Shown piece after piece: positions 7,759-17,801 of a stretch of 46,993 nucleotides of DNA (positions within the stretch are counted from its first letter, which is position 1; each line of letters starts with the position of its first letter). Under the pieces are notes generated by a model. That model searched no databases. It was not told the origin of the DNA and worked only from the letters and a program-made list of their open reading frames with translations. The position numbers and the translations under genes are program-made. Source of the stretch: Bacteroidales bacterium (GTDB taxonomy: Bacteria > Bacteroidota > Bacteroidia > Bacteroidales > JAFGUD01); the NCBI GenBank assembly GCA_016938685.1, contig JAFGUD010000033.1, positions 1 to 46,993 of the forward strand, read 5' to 3'.

Positions 7759-8559
7759 TTATAATTTTGGTGCTGTAATATTTTTATTTTGTTCTATAGC
7801 CTGATAAATATATTCGAATGTTGACATAATATCTGCTCCATTTTCTTTAATTGCCACAGAAAGTTCATAATGTGCAGAAGGCAAACCATCAATTGTTTTA
7901 GCTGTCCAGCCATCTTCTTCTATAAATATTCTATGATCTCCGAGATTTACCATTGGTTCAATAGCAATAGTCATCCCCCTTTTTATTTTCTTCCCACTTC
8001 CTTGTCTTCCATGATTTGGAACAGATGGATCTTCATGCAAATGTTTACCTATCCCGTGCCCTGTCATCTCCCTTACTACCGAACATCCGTTAGTTTCTGC
8101 GTATCTTTGTACTACAAAACCAATATCTCCAATTCGATTTCCAATTTTAGACACCTCAATTCCTTTGTATAACGAATTAAGTGTTATCTGCATCAAATTC
8201 CAAACACTTTCTTCAACTTCACCAACTGCATACGTAAAAGCAGAATCTCCATAAAAACCATCAAGTATTGTACCTCCGTCAACTGAAACTATATCTCCGT
8301 CTTTTATTTCATAATCTGATGGTATTCCGTGTACAACTACGTCATTAACAGAAATGCATAGTGTGTTTGGAAATCCATGGTAATTCAAAAAAGCCGGTAT
8401 AGCTCCATTATCTCTTATAAATTCCTCAGCAATTTTATCTAACTTACTTGTTTTTACACCAGGCTCAATATATTTTGCAACTTCACCATGTGCTTTCCCA
8501 AGTATAATATTGCTTTTTCTAATTAACTCTATTTCACTATCAGTTTTATAGATAATCAT
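7759..8559 (-). CDS. map: Methionine aminopeptidase, type I
   Basis: MetAP removes the start methionine from new proteins using two metal ions. The pita-bread fold ligands are visible: Asp in [17 protein letters not shown] (two), His in [12 protein letters not shown], Glu in IAIEPMV and Glu in [11 protein letters not shown] prefer the ATG at 8559 ([17 protein letters not shown], 266 residues), which matches the usual family start; an in-frame ATG at 8568 directly after the secY stop would add three residues. It lies between secY and infA, the usual place in Bacteroidota, where no adk gene intervenes. Confidence 0.95.
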   Translation of the reverse strand: MIIYKTDSEIELIRKSNIILGKAHGEVAKYIEPGVKTSKLDKIAEEFIRDNGAIPAFLNYHGFPNTLCISVNDVVVHGIPSDYEIKDGDIVSVDGGTILDGFYGDSAFTYAVGEVEESVWNLMQITLNSLYKGIEVSKIGNRIGDIGFVVQRYAETNGCSVVREMTGHGIGKHLHEDPSVPNHGRQGSGKKIKRGMTIAIEPMVNLGDHRIFIEEDGWTAKTIDGLPSAHYELSVAIKENGADIMSTFEYIYQAIEQNKNITAPKL

Positions 8560-8568
8560 AACAATCAA

Positions 8569-9912
8569 TTAAAGAGCTGCTGCTCCACCTGCTCTACCCT
8601 GAAGTTTTCCACCACCTTTCATTAAACCATCATAATGTCTCATTAACATATGGCTTTCAATTTGTTGAAGAGTATCAAGAACTACTCCAACAAGAATCAG
8701 TAATGAAGTTCCTCCATAAAAATATGCAAAACTACGATTTACTCCTGCTAACATTGCAAAGGCAGGTAAAATAGCAATCAATGCTAATAAAATAGACCCT
8801 GGCAAAGTAATTTTAGACATGATAGAGTCAAGATGTTCAACAGTTTTACGTCCCGGTTTAATTCCAGGAATAAAGCCACCATTTTTTCTTAATTCCTCAG
8901 CCATTTGTGTAGGATTAATAATAACAGCAGTATAAAAATACGTAAAAAGTATAATCATTAACGCATATACAAAATTGTACCAAAACCCTGTAATATCAGA
9001 AAAAGCTGCACCAATACCAGATAATGTATCCGATTTAAAACCTGCGAACATCAAAGGTATAAACATTAATGCTTGTGCAAATATAATAGGCATTACACCG
9101 GCAGCATTAAGCTTTAAGGGTAAATACTGACGTACACCTCCATATTGTTTATTTCCAATGATTCGTTTTGCGTACTGCACAGGAACTTTTCTAACAGCCT
9201 GAATAAGTGCTATTGCAAAGACAAAAACTATAAACAAAATTACCATTTCAACTAAGAAAGCTATTAAACCTCCTCCTGTTGCCTCTAATCTTGCAAAAAA
9301 CTCATAAGATAGAGCAATAGGCATATTAGCAATAATACCTATCATAATCAATAACGAAATCCCGTTTCCAATACCTTTGTCCGTTATTCTTTCACCTAAC
9401 CACATTACAAACATAGTTCCTGTTGTCAAGATAATAACAGATGGTAGAGTAAAACCCCAAAATCCGCCCATTACAAATGCATCAGCAGGTAACTGGTAGT
9501 ATAAGTTAGCTAGATAAGCAGGAGCTTGAAAAACAAGAATAATTATTGTTAAATAACGAGTAATTTGGTTGATTTTTTTTCGTCCACTTTCTCCCTCTTT
9601 TTGTAATTTTTGAAAATAAGGAACAGCCATACCTAATAACTGCACAACAATAGATGCAGATATGTAAGGCATAATCCCCAATGCAAAAACAGAGGCATTA
9701 GCAAAAGCTCCACCAGAAAACATGTTAAGCAAAGACATTAGTCCCGAATTAGCTTGTTGTTGAAGGTTATCAAGTTTTGACGGGTCTAAACCAGGTAGTA
9801 CCACGTGTGCTCCAAAACGGTAAACCACAATAAAACCAATTGTAATAAGGATTTTATTTCTAAGGTCCTCAATTTTATATATCGTTTTTAAAATTTCGAT
9901 AAGTCGTTTCAT
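8569..9912 (-). CDS. secY: Protein translocase subunit SecY
   Basis: SecY is the channel of the Sec translocon in the inner membrane. The start at 9912 (MKRLIEILKTIYKIEDLRNK, 447 residues) is the normal family start; an in-frame ATG 39 bases upstream would add an unusual 13-residue tail. Ten hydrophobic segments are visible, with the plug region after TM1 (FGAHVVLPGLDP) and the cytoplasmic loop RKVPVQYAKR. It lies after rplO, behind an unusually long 139-base gap that can form several hairpins. Confidence 0.96.
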   Translation of the reverse strand: MKRLIEILKTIYKIEDLRNKILITIGFIVVYRFGAHVVLPGLDPSKLDNLQQQANSGLMSLLNMFSGGAFANASVFALGIMPYISASIVVQLLGMAVPYFQKLQKEGESGRKKINQITRYLTIIILVFQAPAYLANLYYQLPADAFVMGGFWGFTLPSVIILTTGTMFVMWLGERITDKGIGNGISLLIMIGIIANMPIALSYEFFARLEATGGGLIAFLVEMVILFIVFVFAIALIQAVRKVPVQYAKRIIGNKQYGGVRQYLPLKLNAAGVMPIIFAQALMFIPLMFAGFKSDTLSGIGAAFSDITGFWYNFVYALMIILFTYFYTAVIINPTQMAEELRKNGGFIPGIKPGRKTVEHLDSIMSKITLPGSILLALIAILPAFAMLAGVNRSFAYFYGGTSLLILVGVVLDTLQQIESHMLMRHYDGLMKGGGKLQGRAGGAAAL

Positions 9913-10051
9913 GTGTATTTTTTTTTTAACACTAGGGTTTATGAAAAACACCCCTAATATTTTTAATCATTAGGCTCTTCATGCCAATTTAAAAATTGAC
10001 ATAAAAACATCAATTAAATTGACAAAATAGCTTTCTTGAATGTTTTGTTAA
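9913..10051 (-). promoter_or_regulatory. Structured gap before secY
   Basis: This is one of the longest gaps in the superoperon. It holds four possible hairpins: 10011-10015/10017-10021, 9985-9990/9993-9998, 9953-9958/9969-9974, and 9933-9937/9952-9956. The last two share bases 9953-9956, so they exclude each other. A run of T's (on the minus strand A's) lies just before the start. This may be a leader or attenuator for secY; no clear promoter boxes were found. Confidence 0.35.
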
Positions 10052-10504
10052 TTACTTTCCGGCAATAATTGCTTCTCCTCCTTTGCTAACAATAGCTTCT
10101 TGAGCAGATTTTGAAAAAGCATGAGCTTTTACGATTACCTTTTTTGTTAGGTCACCGTTACCAAGAATTTTAACTAAATCATTTTTAGAAACATACCCAG
10201 CTGTTTTTAAAACGCTAAAGTCAATCTCAGTTATATTCTTTTCAGTAGCTAATTTTTCTATTATATCAAGATTAATTGCTTTATATTCAACTCTGTTTCT
10301 ATTTCTGAAACCGAATTTCGGAGCTCTTCTGATAAGAGACATTTGTCCTCCTTCAAAACCAACCTTACGGCTATATCCGGAACGAGATTTAGCACCTTTG
10401 TGTCCTCTTGTTGATGTTCCGCCATGCCCACTTCCTTCACCACGAGCGATACGCTTAGGTGATTTTCTTGACCCGTTAGCAGGTGTTAATTTACTTAAAT
10501 CCAT
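10052..10504 (-). CDS. rplO: 50S ribosomal protein L15
   Basis: L15 is a late assembly protein of the large subunit. The 150-residue product has the Gly/Arg-rich N-terminal extension GHGGTSTRGHKGAKSRSGYS, then EGGQMSLIRRAPKFGF and a globular C-terminal half ending GEAIIAGK. It follows rpmD by 57 bases. Length and motifs are ordinary. Confidence 0.96.
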   Translation of the reverse strand: MDLSKLTPANGSRKSPKRIARGEGSGHGGTSTRGHKGAKSRSGYSRKVGFEGGQMSLIRRAPKFGFRNRNRVEYKAINLDIIEKLATEKNITEIDFSVLKTAGYVSKNDLVKILGNGDLTKKVIVKAHAFSKSAQEAIVSKGGEAIIAGK

Positions 10505-10561
10505 TGTTCAAATTTTTTTCTTTGAAAACTATCTAAAGCTCTATTGAGCATTTAGCTTAAA

Positions 10562-10741
10562 TTAAATTTTTTCTACTTTAATAAGGTGTTCAACTTTCCT
10601 TACCATCCCTACAATTTGAGGAGTAGCATTTAGTTCAGTACTAGAATTCATTTTTCTCAAACCTAATGCTTGTACTGTTCTTTTCTGTCTCTTAGTAGCA
10701 CCAATTTTACTTTTAACTAAGGTTATCTTTATCTTTTCCAT
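10562..10741 (-). CDS. rpmD: 50S ribosomal protein L30
   Basis: Read from the minus strand, 59 codons give a protein starting MEKIKITLVKSKIGATKRQK and ending VEHLIKVEKI. The pattern ITLVKSxIG, RxQKRTVxALGLRKMN and a terminal beta strand is that of L30. It lies between rpsE (11 bases upstream) and rplO, exactly where L30 belongs. Confidence 0.93.
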   Translation of the reverse strand: MEKIKITLVKSKIGATKRQKRTVQALGLRKMNSSTELNATPQIVGMVRKVEHLIKVEKI

Positions 10742-10752
10742 TTTAAAAATTC

Positions 10753-11268
10753 TTAACCGTTAAAAACTTTATCTAGCGATATACCTCTATGTTCAGCAAT
10801 TGTTTTCGCATCTCTTATTTCAGTAAGAGCTTTGAAAGTTGCTTTTACAACATTATGAGGATTTGATGAGCCTTTTGAAGTAGCGAGAACGTCAGTAATA
10901 CCTGCACTTTCAAGGACAGCACGCATTGCGTTTCCGGCTTTTACACCTGTACCACTCGATGCTGGTCTTACAACTACATGTGCTCCACAAAATCTAGCTT
11001 CTTGCTTATGAGGTAATGTTCCTTTATAAACAGGAACTTTGATCAAATTCTTTTTAGCCTGATCTACGGCCTTAGCAATTGCTGAATTTACTTCTCCGGC
11101 TTTACCTTGGCCGAAACCAACAGTATCCTTTTCATTGCCTACAACAACGATTGCTGAAAAACTGAAAGTTCTACCACCTTTGGTAACCTTAGTTACTCTT
11201 CTTATATCTACTACCCTTTCTTTAAGGTCTAGATCGCTAACTTTTACTCTGCGAATATTAGTTGCCAT
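10753..11268 (-). CDS. rpsE: 30S ribosomal protein S5
   Basis: S5 lies at the back of the small subunit and supports decoding accuracy. The 171-residue protein has the N-terminal double-stranded-RNA-binding-like domain ([39 protein letters not shown]) and the C-terminal domain ([36 protein letters not shown]). The region after KVTKGG, where spectinomycin-resistance changes are known, looks wild type. Normal spacing to rplR and rpmD. Confidence 0.97.
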   Translation of the reverse strand: MATNIRRVKVSDLDLKERVVDIRRVTKVTKGGRTFSFSAIVVVGNEKDTVGFGQGKAGEVNSAIAKAVDQAKKNLIKVPVYKGTLPHKQEARFCGAHVVVRPASSGTGVKAGNAMRAVLESAGITDVLATSKGSSNPHNVVKATFKALTEIRDAKTIAEHRGISLDKVFNG

Positions 11269-11291
11269 ATTTGTTTGTTTGCTTTAAAAAA

Positions 11292-11654
11292 TTAAAAAAT
11301 TAAGCCTCCTTTTCTTGCACCTTCTGCTAAAGATTTAATTCTACCATGATATTTGTACCCGCTACGGTCAAAAACAACATTTTTTACGTTAGCATTAAGA
11401 GCTCTTTCTGCCAAAGTTTTGCCAACTAATTCAGCTTGCTGAGATTTGTTGAGACCTTCTATTTTTTCTGCAATTTCTTTGATTTTAGTAGATGCAGAAG
11501 CCAAAGTTACGCCATTAAGGTCATCAATAACCTGAGCGTAAATATGTTTATTACTTCTGAATACAGAAATGCGAGGATTTTCAGGTGTACCTGAAACTAT
11601 TTTTCTTATTCTCGCCTTTACCTTTAATCTTCTAGTTCTTTTATCTAGTGCCAT
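11292..11654 (-). CDS. rplR: 50S ribosomal protein L18
   Basis: L18 brings 5S rRNA to the large subunit. The 120-residue product has the basic start [18 protein letters not shown], the conserved [18 protein letters not shown], and the ending [21 protein letters not shown]. It lies between rplF and rpsE with short gaps. Ordinary length. Confidence 0.97.
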   Translation of the reverse strand: MALDKRTRRLKVKARIRKIVSGTPENPRISVFRSNKHIYAQVIDDLNGVTLASASTKIKEIAEKIEGLNKSQQAELVGKTLAERALNANVKNVVFDRSGYKYHGRIKSLAEGARKGGLIF

Positions 11655-11684
11655 TTTACAAAGTTTAAAATTAAGTTTAAAATA

Positions 11685-12236
11685 TTACTTAGCAGCCATT
11701 TTCCCTTGTTTCCTACGGATAACTTCGCCTTGGAACTTAATACCCTTTCCTTTGTATGGTTCAGGCATTCTATAAGATCTTATTTTTGCAGCAACTTGTC
11801 CTAAAAGTTGTTTGTCGGCAGATGTAATAGTAAGAATTGGATTCGAACGTTTTTCCTGCGTTACTTCGGCGTTAACCTCATTGGGTAATTCAATAATTAA
11901 ATCGTGTGAAAAGCCTAATGACATTTCAAGTAATTGACCTGTAACACTAGCTTTATATCCAACACCAATCAATTCAAGAACAGCTTTAAAACCTTCAGAC
12001 ACTCCATAAACCATATTGTATATAAGTGATCTGTAAAGTCCGTGCATTGAACGATGCTCTTTACTGTCAGTTGGGCGTGAAACAACTAGTTTACTGTCTT
12101 CCACTTCGACTGTTAGGTCTGGATGTATTTGTTGTTCTAGTTGTCCTAATTTCCCCTTAACAATAATGTTATTGTCTTTGATTTTTATTTCAACACCTTG
12201 AGGAATATCAATTGGTAATTTTCCTATTCGTGACAT
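11685..12236 (-). CDS. rplF: 50S ribosomal protein L6
   Basis: L6 binds the sarcin-ricin region of 23S rRNA. The 183-residue protein has two similar domains, with MSRIGKLPIDIPQGVEIKIK at the start and the conserved C-terminal RMPEPYKGKGIKFQGEVIRR. Length matches the family. It follows rpsH by 18 bases. Confidence 0.97.
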   Translation of the reverse strand: MSRIGKLPIDIPQGVEIKIKDNNIIVKGKLGQLEQQIHPDLTVEVEDSKLVVSRPTDSKEHRSMHGLYRSLIYNMVYGVSEGFKAVLELIGVGYKASVTGQLLEMSLGFSHDLIIELPNEVNAEVTQEKRSNPILTITSADKQLLGQVAAKIRSYRMPEPYKGKGIKFQGEVIRRKQGKMAAK

Positions 12237-12254
12237 TTTTTTTTCTTTTAATTA

Positions 12255-12653
12255 TTAGTAAACGTAGCAGATAACTTCGCCACCTATTTTTTGAGCTCTA
12301 GCTTCTTTATCAGACATAAGTCCTTTTGAAGTTGAAATAATTGCGATACCAAGTCCGTTTAACACTCTTGGTAAACTTTCGCTATTAGTGTATTTTCTAA
12401 GTCCCGGACGGCTTATTCTTTCTAAGCTCTGAATAGCGGGAGTTTTCAATACAGGATGATATTTAAGAGCAATTTTGATAGATCCTTGAGGAGCTTGATC
12501 AATAAATTTGTAACTCAAAATATAACCTTTATCAAAAAGAATTTCAGTTATTCTTTTTTTCATCTTAGATGCTGGAATTTCTACAACTTTATGCTTTGCT
12601 TTAATAGCATTTCTCACACGAGTAAGGTAGTCAGCAATTGGGTCTGTATACAT
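12255..12653 (-). CDS. rpsH: 30S ribosomal protein S8
   Basis: S8 binds helix 21 of 16S rRNA and in enterics also represses the spc operon. The 132-residue product has [20 protein letters not shown] at the start and the conserved ending [18 protein letters not shown], then GGEVICYVY. It lies between rpsN and rplF. No S8-target-like mRNA structure was recognised near rplX-rplE. Confidence 0.97.
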   Translation of the reverse strand: MYTDPIADYLTRVRNAIKAKHKVVEIPASKMKKRITEILFDKGYILSYKFIDQAPQGSIKIALKYHPVLKTPAIQSLERISRPGLRKYTNSESLPRVLNGLGIAIISTSKGLMSDKEARAQKIGGEVICYVY

Positions 12654-12677
12654 TTTCTTCGATTTTATAAGTTAAAT

Positions 12678-12965
12678 TTACCAACTTGCTTTTTTAATTC
12701 CGGGAATCAGACCATTAGAAGCCATTTCGCGGAAATTAATTCTGCTAATGCCAAATTGACGCATATATCCACGTGGACGTCCGGAAAGTTTACAGCGGTT
12801 TCTATATCTAATATAAGAAGAGTTTTTTGGTAATTTTTGCAAAGCAATCATTGCTTCTGCATCACCTTCGTTAACTCTTTTTTTAAGTTCAGCTCTTTTT
12901 TCGGCATATTTTTCGATTAAATTTAATCGTTTTACCTCGCGAGCTTTCATTGATTCTTTTGCCAT
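12678..12965 (-). CDS. rpsN: 30S ribosomal protein S14, zinc-free type
   Basis: The 95-residue protein begins [20 protein letters not shown] and ends [18 protein letters not shown], with the family core [19 protein letters not shown]. Only one Cys is present, so it lacks the zinc ribbon of the short S14 type. It is a little longer than the usual 89 residues because of an acidic insertion (VNEGDAEAM) before the core. It lies between rplE and rpsH. Confidence 0.96.
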   Translation of the reverse strand: MAKESMKAREVKRLNLIEKYAEKRAELKKRVNEGDAEAMIALQKLPKNSSYIRYRNRCKLSGRPRGYMRQFGISRINFREMASNGLIPGIKKASW

Positions 12966-12984
12966 AACTTAATTTTTACGCTAA

Positions 12985-13536
12985 TTAGTTTTTCTTAAAT
13001 GGGAAACCAAATTCTTGTAGAAGAGCGAAAGCTTCTTCGTCAGAGTCTGAATTAGTTACTATAGTAATGTTCATACCGGTCATTTTATGTACTTTTTCTA
13101 TCTCAATTTCCGGGAAAATAATTTGTTCTTGAATTCCAATTGTATAATTACCATGACCATCAAGTTTAGTATTTAAACCATTAAAGTCTTTAATACGAGG
13201 AATAGCAGAAGAAACCAGTCTTTCTAGAAATTCGTACATAATTTTGCCTCTCAAGGTAACTCTAACGCCAATATCTCTTCCTTTTCTTAACTTAAAGTTA
13301 GAAATATCTCTTTTAGATTTAGTAGAAACTGCCAGTTGACCTGTGATTGCAGATAATTCTTCGATACCCTTTTCGATAATTTTCTTATCATTCAAAGAGT
13401 CTCCTAAACCTTGATTGATTACTATTTTTTCAATACGTGGTACTTGCATTATAGAAGAAAAACTTCTCTTCTCTTTCAATGCAGGTCGCACTTCGTTTTC
13501 GTACTTCGTTTTGTAGTTAGGGATATAACCTTTCAT
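12985..13536 (-). CDS. rplE: 50S ribosomal protein L5
   Basis: L5 binds 5S rRNA and contacts the small subunit. The 183-residue product has the conserved VPRIEKIVINQGLGD, GQLAVSTKSKRDISNFKLRK and DSDEEAFALLQEFGFPF at the end. Its ATG overlaps the rplX stop by one base (TAATG), so translation is probably coupled. It is followed by rpsN after 19 bases. Confidence 0.97.
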   Translation of the reverse strand: MKGYIPNYKTKYENEVRPALKEKRSFSSIMQVPRIEKIVINQGLGDSLNDKKIIEKGIEELSAITGQLAVSTKSKRDISNFKLRKGRDIGVRVTLRGKIMYEFLERLVSSAIPRIKDFNGLNTKLDGHGNYTIGIQEQIIFPEIEIEKVHKMTGMNITIVTNSDSDEEAFALLQEFGFPFKKN

Positions 13537-13862
13537 TACTTAATCTCCACTTTATTAGGTGATTTTTTAGAATATCTTACTAATTTTCCATCATCATTAC
13601 GATGTCTACCAATACGTGTAGGCTTGTCTGTTTCTGGACAAACAACGGAAAGATTTGAAATATGAATAGGTGATTCTACCTTTTCGATATTTGATTGTCC
13701 TTCTTGCTGTTTAGATTTTCTGTGTTTGTGTACAATACTAACACCTTCAACAATTGCTAATTGTTTATCAGGCATAACTTTAAGTACACGGCCTCTTTTG
13801 TCTTTATCATTTCCTGAAATGACAACAACAATATCTCCTTTCTTTATATGCAACTTAGCCAT
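13536..13862 (-). CDS. rplX: 50S ribosomal protein L24
   Basis: L24 starts 50S assembly. The 108-residue protein has the KOW motif near the start (HIKKGDIVVVISGNDKDKRG) and the conserved VSIVHKHRKSKQQEGQSNIE and ESPIHISNLSVVCPE. Stop and following rplE start overlap (TAATG). It is 19 bases after rplN. Confidence 0.97.
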   Translation of the reverse strand: MAKLHIKKGDIVVVISGNDKDKRGRVLKVMPDKQLAIVEGVSIVHKHRKSKQQEGQSNIEKVESPIHISNLSVVCPETDKPTRIGRHRNDDGKLVRYSKKSPNKVEIK

Positions 13863-13881
13863 AACTTCGAGGTGTTTAAAA

Positions 13882-14247
13882 TTATATAACTTCCGGAGCT
13901 AAAGAGATAATCTTCATGTATCCTCTTCTCAATTCTCTAGGAATTGGGCCAAAGATACGTGTACCTCTAATTTCACCGGCTTGATTTAGTAATACGCAAG
14001 CATTATCATCAAAACGAATATAAGAACCATCTGGACGACGGATTTCTTTTTTTGTTCTAACAACAACTGCTCTTGTCACCATACTTTTTTTTGCCTCCGC
14101 ATTTGGAGCAGCACTTTTAACGGTAACAACAATTTGGTCGCCAACAGAAGCATATCTTTTTTTGGTACCTCCAAGTACTCCAATACAAAGTACTTCTTTT
14201 GCACCAGAGTTATCAGCAACTAATAGTCTTGATTCTTTTTGTATCAT
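13882..14247 (-). CDS. rplN: 50S ribosomal protein L14
   Basis: L14 lies at the subunit interface. The 121-residue product has the typical [49 protein letters not shown] and [20 protein letters not shown]. Two bases separate it from rpsQ, suggesting coupled translation. Ordinary. Confidence 0.97.
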   Translation of the reverse strand: MIQKESRLLVADNSGAKEVLCIGVLGGTKKRYASVGDQIVVTVKSAAPNAEAKKSMVTRAVVVRTKKEIRRPDGSYIRFDDNACVLLNQAGEIRGTRIFGPIPRELRRGYMKIISLAPEVI

Positions 14248-14249
14248 AA

Positions 14250-14510
14250 TTATTTAGCTCTTTCAATGATTTCCACTAGACGCCATCTTTTAAGTTTGCT
14301 CAAAGGGCGAGTTTCCATAATTCTCACAGTGTCACCTTCGTGACAAGTATTTTCTTCGTCGTGAGCAAGGTAATTCTTTTTACGCATGATAAACTTTCCG
14401 TATTTCTCGTGTTTCATTCTGTTAGTAACAGTCACTTTAATAGTTTTATTCATGCTAGTGCCTACGACTACGCCGATACGTTGTTTACGTAAATTTCTGT
14501 TAATTTCCAT
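14250..14510 (-). CDS. rpsQ: 30S ribosomal protein S17
   Basis: S17 is a primary 16S rRNA binder with an OB fold. The 86-residue product has [39 protein letters not shown] and the family signature [19 protein letters not shown]. Two bases lie between it and rpmC, and two between it and rplN. Confidence 0.97.
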   Translation of the reverse strand: MEINRNLRKQRIGVVVGTSMNKTIKVTVTNRMKHEKYGKFIMRKKNYLAHDEENTCHEGDTVRIMETRPLSKLKRWRLVEIIERAK

Positions 14511-14512
14511 TT

Positions 14513-14722
14513 TTAACTGTTTTTAATTTCTTGAGCCTGACGTTTAGTTAATTCGGTTTTTAGTCTAGCAATTAGTCTTTTAGTTGATTTAAGAAAATGT
14601 GTTTGCTCAATTTTACTAATTGCATGAGTCGCACGTAAATTATATAATTTAAGTTTTTGTTCGTCTATTGTTTCAACAATTTCATTAGTTGAAAGCTCAC
14701 GTATTTCTGAATTTTTCATCAA
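14513..14722 (-). CDS. rpmC: 50S ribosomal protein L29
   Basis: L29 is a small helical hairpin near the tunnel exit. The 69-residue product has [20 protein letters not shown], then [15 protein letters not shown], and the basic part [17 protein letters not shown]. It lies between rplP and rpsQ in the standard order. Confidence 0.95.
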   Translation of the reverse strand: MMKNSEIRELSTNEIVETIDEQKLKLYNLRATHAISKIEQTHFLKSTKRLIARLKTELTKRQAQEIKNS

Positions 14723-14737
14723 TCTATAATTTTTATT

Positions 14738-15157
14738 TTATTCAACATAATCGCGGCGAACAACAAATTTTGTTTTAACCGGCATTTTTTGTGCTGCAAG
14801 ACGAAGAGCTTCTTTTGCTATTTCAAGAGAAACACCTTCTATTTCAAACATAATTCTGCCAGGGCTAACCCTTGCAACATATTGAAAGATATCTCCTTTA
14901 CCTTTACCCATACGAACCTCTGCAGGTTTTTTAGTAATTGGTTTATCAGGAAAAATTCTAATCCAAGTTTTACCTTGACGTTTCATGTGTCTGGTAAGAG
15001 CTTGACGAGCAGCTTCAATTTGGCGTGCTGAAATCCAAGCTTCTTCAATACTTTTGATACCGAAAGTACCAAAAGCAAGTTGATGTCCGCGATTGGAATT
15101 TCCTTTCATTTTGCCTTTTTGAGGCCTTCTGTATTTTAATTTCTTTGGTTGTAACAT
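14738..15157 (-). CDS. rplP: 50S ribosomal protein L16
   Basis: L16 organises the A-site region of the large subunit. The 139-residue product starts [20 protein letters not shown] and has [38 protein letters not shown] and a final basic strand. All are family hallmarks. It follows rpsC by 21 bases. Confidence 0.97.
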   Translation of the reverse strand: MLQPKKLKYRRPQKGKMKGNSNRGHQLAFGTFGIKSIEEAWISARQIEAARQALTRHMKRQGKTWIRIFPDKPITKKPAEVRMGKGKGDIFQYVARVSPGRIMFEIEGVSLEIAKEALRLAAQKMPVKTKFVVRRDYVE

Positions 15158-15178
15158 CGTCTTGTAATTTGTTAATTA

Positions 15179-15880
15179 TTAACTACGTTTTTTACGTCTG
15201 GTAGTTTTCTTTTGTTGGATTTTTTTGTTTACGTCAGGAGAAAGATCAGGTCTTCCATAAATTTCTCCCTTGAAAATCCATACTTTAATTCCTACACGAC
15301 CAACTTTTGTATGTGCTTCAACATTAGCATAATCAATGTTAGCACGAAAAGTATGAAGAGGTGTTCTACCTTCTTTGTAAGTTTCAGTACGAGCCATTTC
15401 AACTCCGTTTAATCGACCTGCAGCTTGAATTTTAATTCCTAAAGCTCCCATTCTCATGGTAGCAGCAATTGCATTTTTAATAGCTCTACGATATGCTATA
15501 CGTCCTTCGATTTGACGAGCAACTGTATTACCTACTATTAATGCATCCAATTCAGGACGTTTAACTTCTAGAATATTTACTTGTACTTCTTTATCGCTGG
15601 TGATTTTTTTCAACTCTTCTTTGAGTTTATCAACTTCCTTACCACCTTTCCCGATGATAATACCAGGGCGAGCTGTGTTAATAGTAACAGTGATTAGTTT
15701 TACAGTTCTTTCGATAATAATTCTTGAAACATTTGCTTTTGCAAGACGGATGTTTAAATACTTTCTTATTTTATCATCTTCGACTAAGTTGTCGGCGTAA
15801 TTGTTACCGCCAAACCAGTTAGAGTCCCAACCTCTAATATAGCCAAGTCTGTTACTAATTGGATTTACCTTCTGTCCCAT
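15179..15880 (-). CDS. rpsC: 30S ribosomal protein S3
   Basis: S3 lies at the mRNA entry of the small subunit. The 233-residue product starts [20 protein letters not shown], contains a KH domain with [17 protein letters not shown], and has the conserved C-terminal domain ([20 protein letters not shown]). A basic tail ([12 protein letters not shown]) ends the protein. Two bases separate it from rplV. Confidence 0.97.
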   Translation of the reverse strand: MGQKVNPISNRLGYIRGWDSNWFGGNNYADNLVEDDKIRKYLNIRLAKANVSRIIIERTVKLITVTINTARPGIIIGKGGKEVDKLKEELKKITSDKEVQVNILEVKRPELDALIVGNTVARQIEGRIAYRRAIKNAIAATMRMGALGIKIQAAGRLNGVEMARTETYKEGRTPLHTFRANIDYANVEAHTKVGRVGIKVWIFKGEIYGRPDLSPDVNKKIQQKKTTRRKKRS

Positions 15881-15882
15881 AA

Positions 15883-16293
15883 TTAATTTTGTTGTTCTTC
15901 AGTTTTTGTATCAAGATTTATTGTGACGTGGTTTGAACGTTTACGAACTCTAAAAGCTCTACCCTGAGCTCTCGGACTAATTCTTTTAAGTGTTCTTCCA
16001 CCGTCTACTGCTACACTTTTAATGTACAAGTTAGAAACAGACAATTCAGAATTCTCATTTTTTTGTTCCCAATTTGCTATTGCAGACAACAGTAACTTTT
16101 TAAGTCTTAAAGCTGCATCTTTATGTGTGTAGGTCAGCATATTTAGAGCTGTTTCAACATCTTTTCCACGTACTAAATCTGCAACTAATCTCATTTTTCT
16201 TGCAGATACCGGGCTGTTACGTAGAACTGCGTAATTTTGTGTACTACGTTGCTCTTTACGTTTTTCTGCGCTAAGGCGTTTTCTCTTTCCCAT
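15883..16293 (-). CDS. rplV: 50S ribosomal protein L22
   Basis: L22 lines the exit tunnel. The 136-residue product has the conserved [20 protein letters not shown], the helix [12 protein letters not shown], and the tunnel hairpin [20 protein letters not shown]. It carries a longer basic N-terminus and a polar tail. It lies 39 bases after rpsS and 2 bases before rpsC. Confidence 0.96.
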   Translation of the reverse strand: MGKRKRLSAEKRKEQRSTQNYAVLRNSPVSARKMRLVADLVRGKDVETALNMLTYTHKDAALRLKKLLLSAIANWEQKNENSELSVSNLYIKSVAVDGGRTLKRISPRAQGRAFRVRKRSNHVTINLDTKTEEQQN

Positions 16294-16332
16294 TTTTGAA
16301 AATTTTTATAAGCTATTAGCCACGATTTATAC

Positions 16333-16605
16333 TTACTTTTTCTTTTTCTTGTCAGCGTGTCCGCGGAATGTTCTTGTTGCCGCAAATTCGCCTAGTTTAT
16401 GACCAACCATGTTTTCTGTTACGTAAACAGGTATGAATCTGTTACCATTGTGAACTGCGATTGTATGTCCAACAAAATCGGGGGTAATCATAGAAGCTCT
16501 TGACCATGTTTTAATGGTTTGCTTTTTACCCGCTTCATTCATTTGACTAATTCTTTTTTCGAGCTTATATTCAACAAAAGGTCCTTTTTTAAGTGAACGA
16601 CTCAT
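16333..16605 (-). CDS. rpsS: 30S ribosomal protein S19
   Basis: S19 forms a complex with S13 in the small-subunit head. The 90-residue product has [40 protein letters not shown] and [20 protein letters not shown]. The family is clear. It lies between rplB and rplV. Confidence 0.97.
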   Translation of the reverse strand: MSRSLKKGPFVEYKLEKRISQMNEAGKKQTIKTWSRASMITPDFVGHTIAVHNGNRFIPVYVTENMVGHKLGEFAATRTFRGHADKKKKK

Positions 16606-16629
16606 TTCTTAAAGTTTTGAGTTAGTTAA

Positions 16630-17466
16630 TTATTTTCTTTTTCGTGATTTACGTCGCTCTACAATAAATTTGTCGGACGCTTTGTTAGGTTTACGAGTTG
16701 GTTGTCCTTTTGCGTAAAGACCATTTCTAGAACGAGGGTGTCCTCCGGAAGATTTACCTTCTCCACCACCCATTGGGTGATCAACAGGGTTCATCGCTAC
16801 ACCTCTTACTCTTGGCCTTCTGCCCAACCATCTTCTTCTACCTGCCTTACCATGTTTTACTATTTTATGATCTGTATTTGAAACAGAACCAATAGTAGCT
16901 TTACAAGTAGTAAGAACTTTTCTAGTTTCACCAGATGGTAATTTTACAATAACATATTTTCCTTCACGAGCAACTAATTGAGCATAAGAACCGGCACTTC
17001 TTGCCATAACTGCGCCTTTTCCAGGATTAAGTTCAATGTTATGAATAACAGTTCCCAAAGGAATTTCTGAAAGAAATAATGCATTTCCTATTTCCATTGG
17101 AACACCTTTACCAGACATAACTTCGTTGTCTACTTCCAGACCTTTTGGAGCAATTATGTATCTTTTTTCACCATCTTTATAGAAAAGTAGAGCTATTCTT
17201 GCACTTCTATTTGGATCGTACTCGATTGTTTTTACTATTGCAGGAATACCGTCTTTATTTCTTTTAAAATCAATGACTCTGTATTTCTTTTTGTGTCCAC
17301 CACCAATATTTCTGGTAGTCATACGCCCATAATTGTTTCTTCCTCCGGTAATTTTTTTACCAGAAGTAAGACTTTTCTCGGGTATATTTGTTGTAATATT
17401 ATCGTAAACAGGGGCAATTTTACCTCTCTGTCCCGGCGTTGTCGGATTTATTTTTTTAACTGCCAT
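16630..17466 (-). CDS. rplB: 50S ribosomal protein L2
   Basis: L2 is needed for subunit joining and peptidyl-transferase activity. The 278-residue product has [20 protein letters not shown], the OB/SH3-like core, and the C-terminal [20 protein letters not shown] with the conserved His. It is only slightly longer than the usual 274-276. It lies 18 bases after rplW. Confidence 0.97.
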   Translation of the reverse strand: MAVKKINPTTPGQRGKIAPVYDNITTNIPEKSLTSGKKITGGRNNYGRMTTRNIGGGHKKKYRVIDFKRNKDGIPAIVKTIEYDPNRSARIALLFYKDGEKRYIIAPKGLEVDNEVMSGKGVPMEIGNALFLSEIPLGTVIHNIELNPGKGAVMARSAGSYAQLVAREGKYVIVKLPSGETRKVLTTCKATIGSVSNTDHKIVKHGKAGRRRWLGRRPRVRGVAMNPVDHPMGGGEGKSSGGHPRSRNGLYAKGQPTRKPNKASDKFIVERRKSRKRK

Positions 17467-17484
17467 TTTCTCTCAATTTCTTAA

Positions 17485-17769
17485 TTAGTTATTGAAAATA
17501 TCAATTTTATCACCGTCAGCTAATGTTATGTAAGCCTTTTTGAATGAACGGGTTTTACCTCTTACAAGGCCACCTTTTGTAAATCGTTCTCTTCTTTTTC
17601 CTGCGTATCTAACGGTGTTAACACTAAGCACTTTCACTCCGTATACTTTTTCGATAGCGTTTTTAACTTCAATCTTATTTGCTTTCATGTGTACAATAAA
17701 AACATATTGATTAAGTTTCTCTAAGTCCGTAACTTTTTCTGTGTTAACTGGTTTTATTAAGATGTCCAT
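17485..17769 (-). CDS. rplW: 50S ribosomal protein L23
   Basis: L23 sits at the tunnel exit and docks trigger factor and SRP. The 94-residue product starts MDILIKPVNTEKVTDLEKLN, has the conserved ANKIEVKNAIEKVYGVKVLS and RRERFTKGGLVRGKTRSFKK. A 63-base gap with a small hairpin separates it from rplD. Confidence 0.96.
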   Translation of the reverse strand: MDILIKPVNTEKVTDLEKLNQYVFIVHMKANKIEVKNAIEKVYGVKVLSVNTVRYAGKRRERFTKGGLVRGKTRSFKKAYITLADGDKIDIFNN

Positions 17770-17801
17770 TTCTTAAATTTTTTAAAAAATTTGCACTGAA
17801 A

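Noticed and set aside
12456..12833. Plus-strand open frame of 125 codons opposite rpsH and rpsN
   Set aside because: It overlaps two intact ribosomal-protein genes and has no recognisable features; it is an antisense shadow, as are similar frames along the operon.
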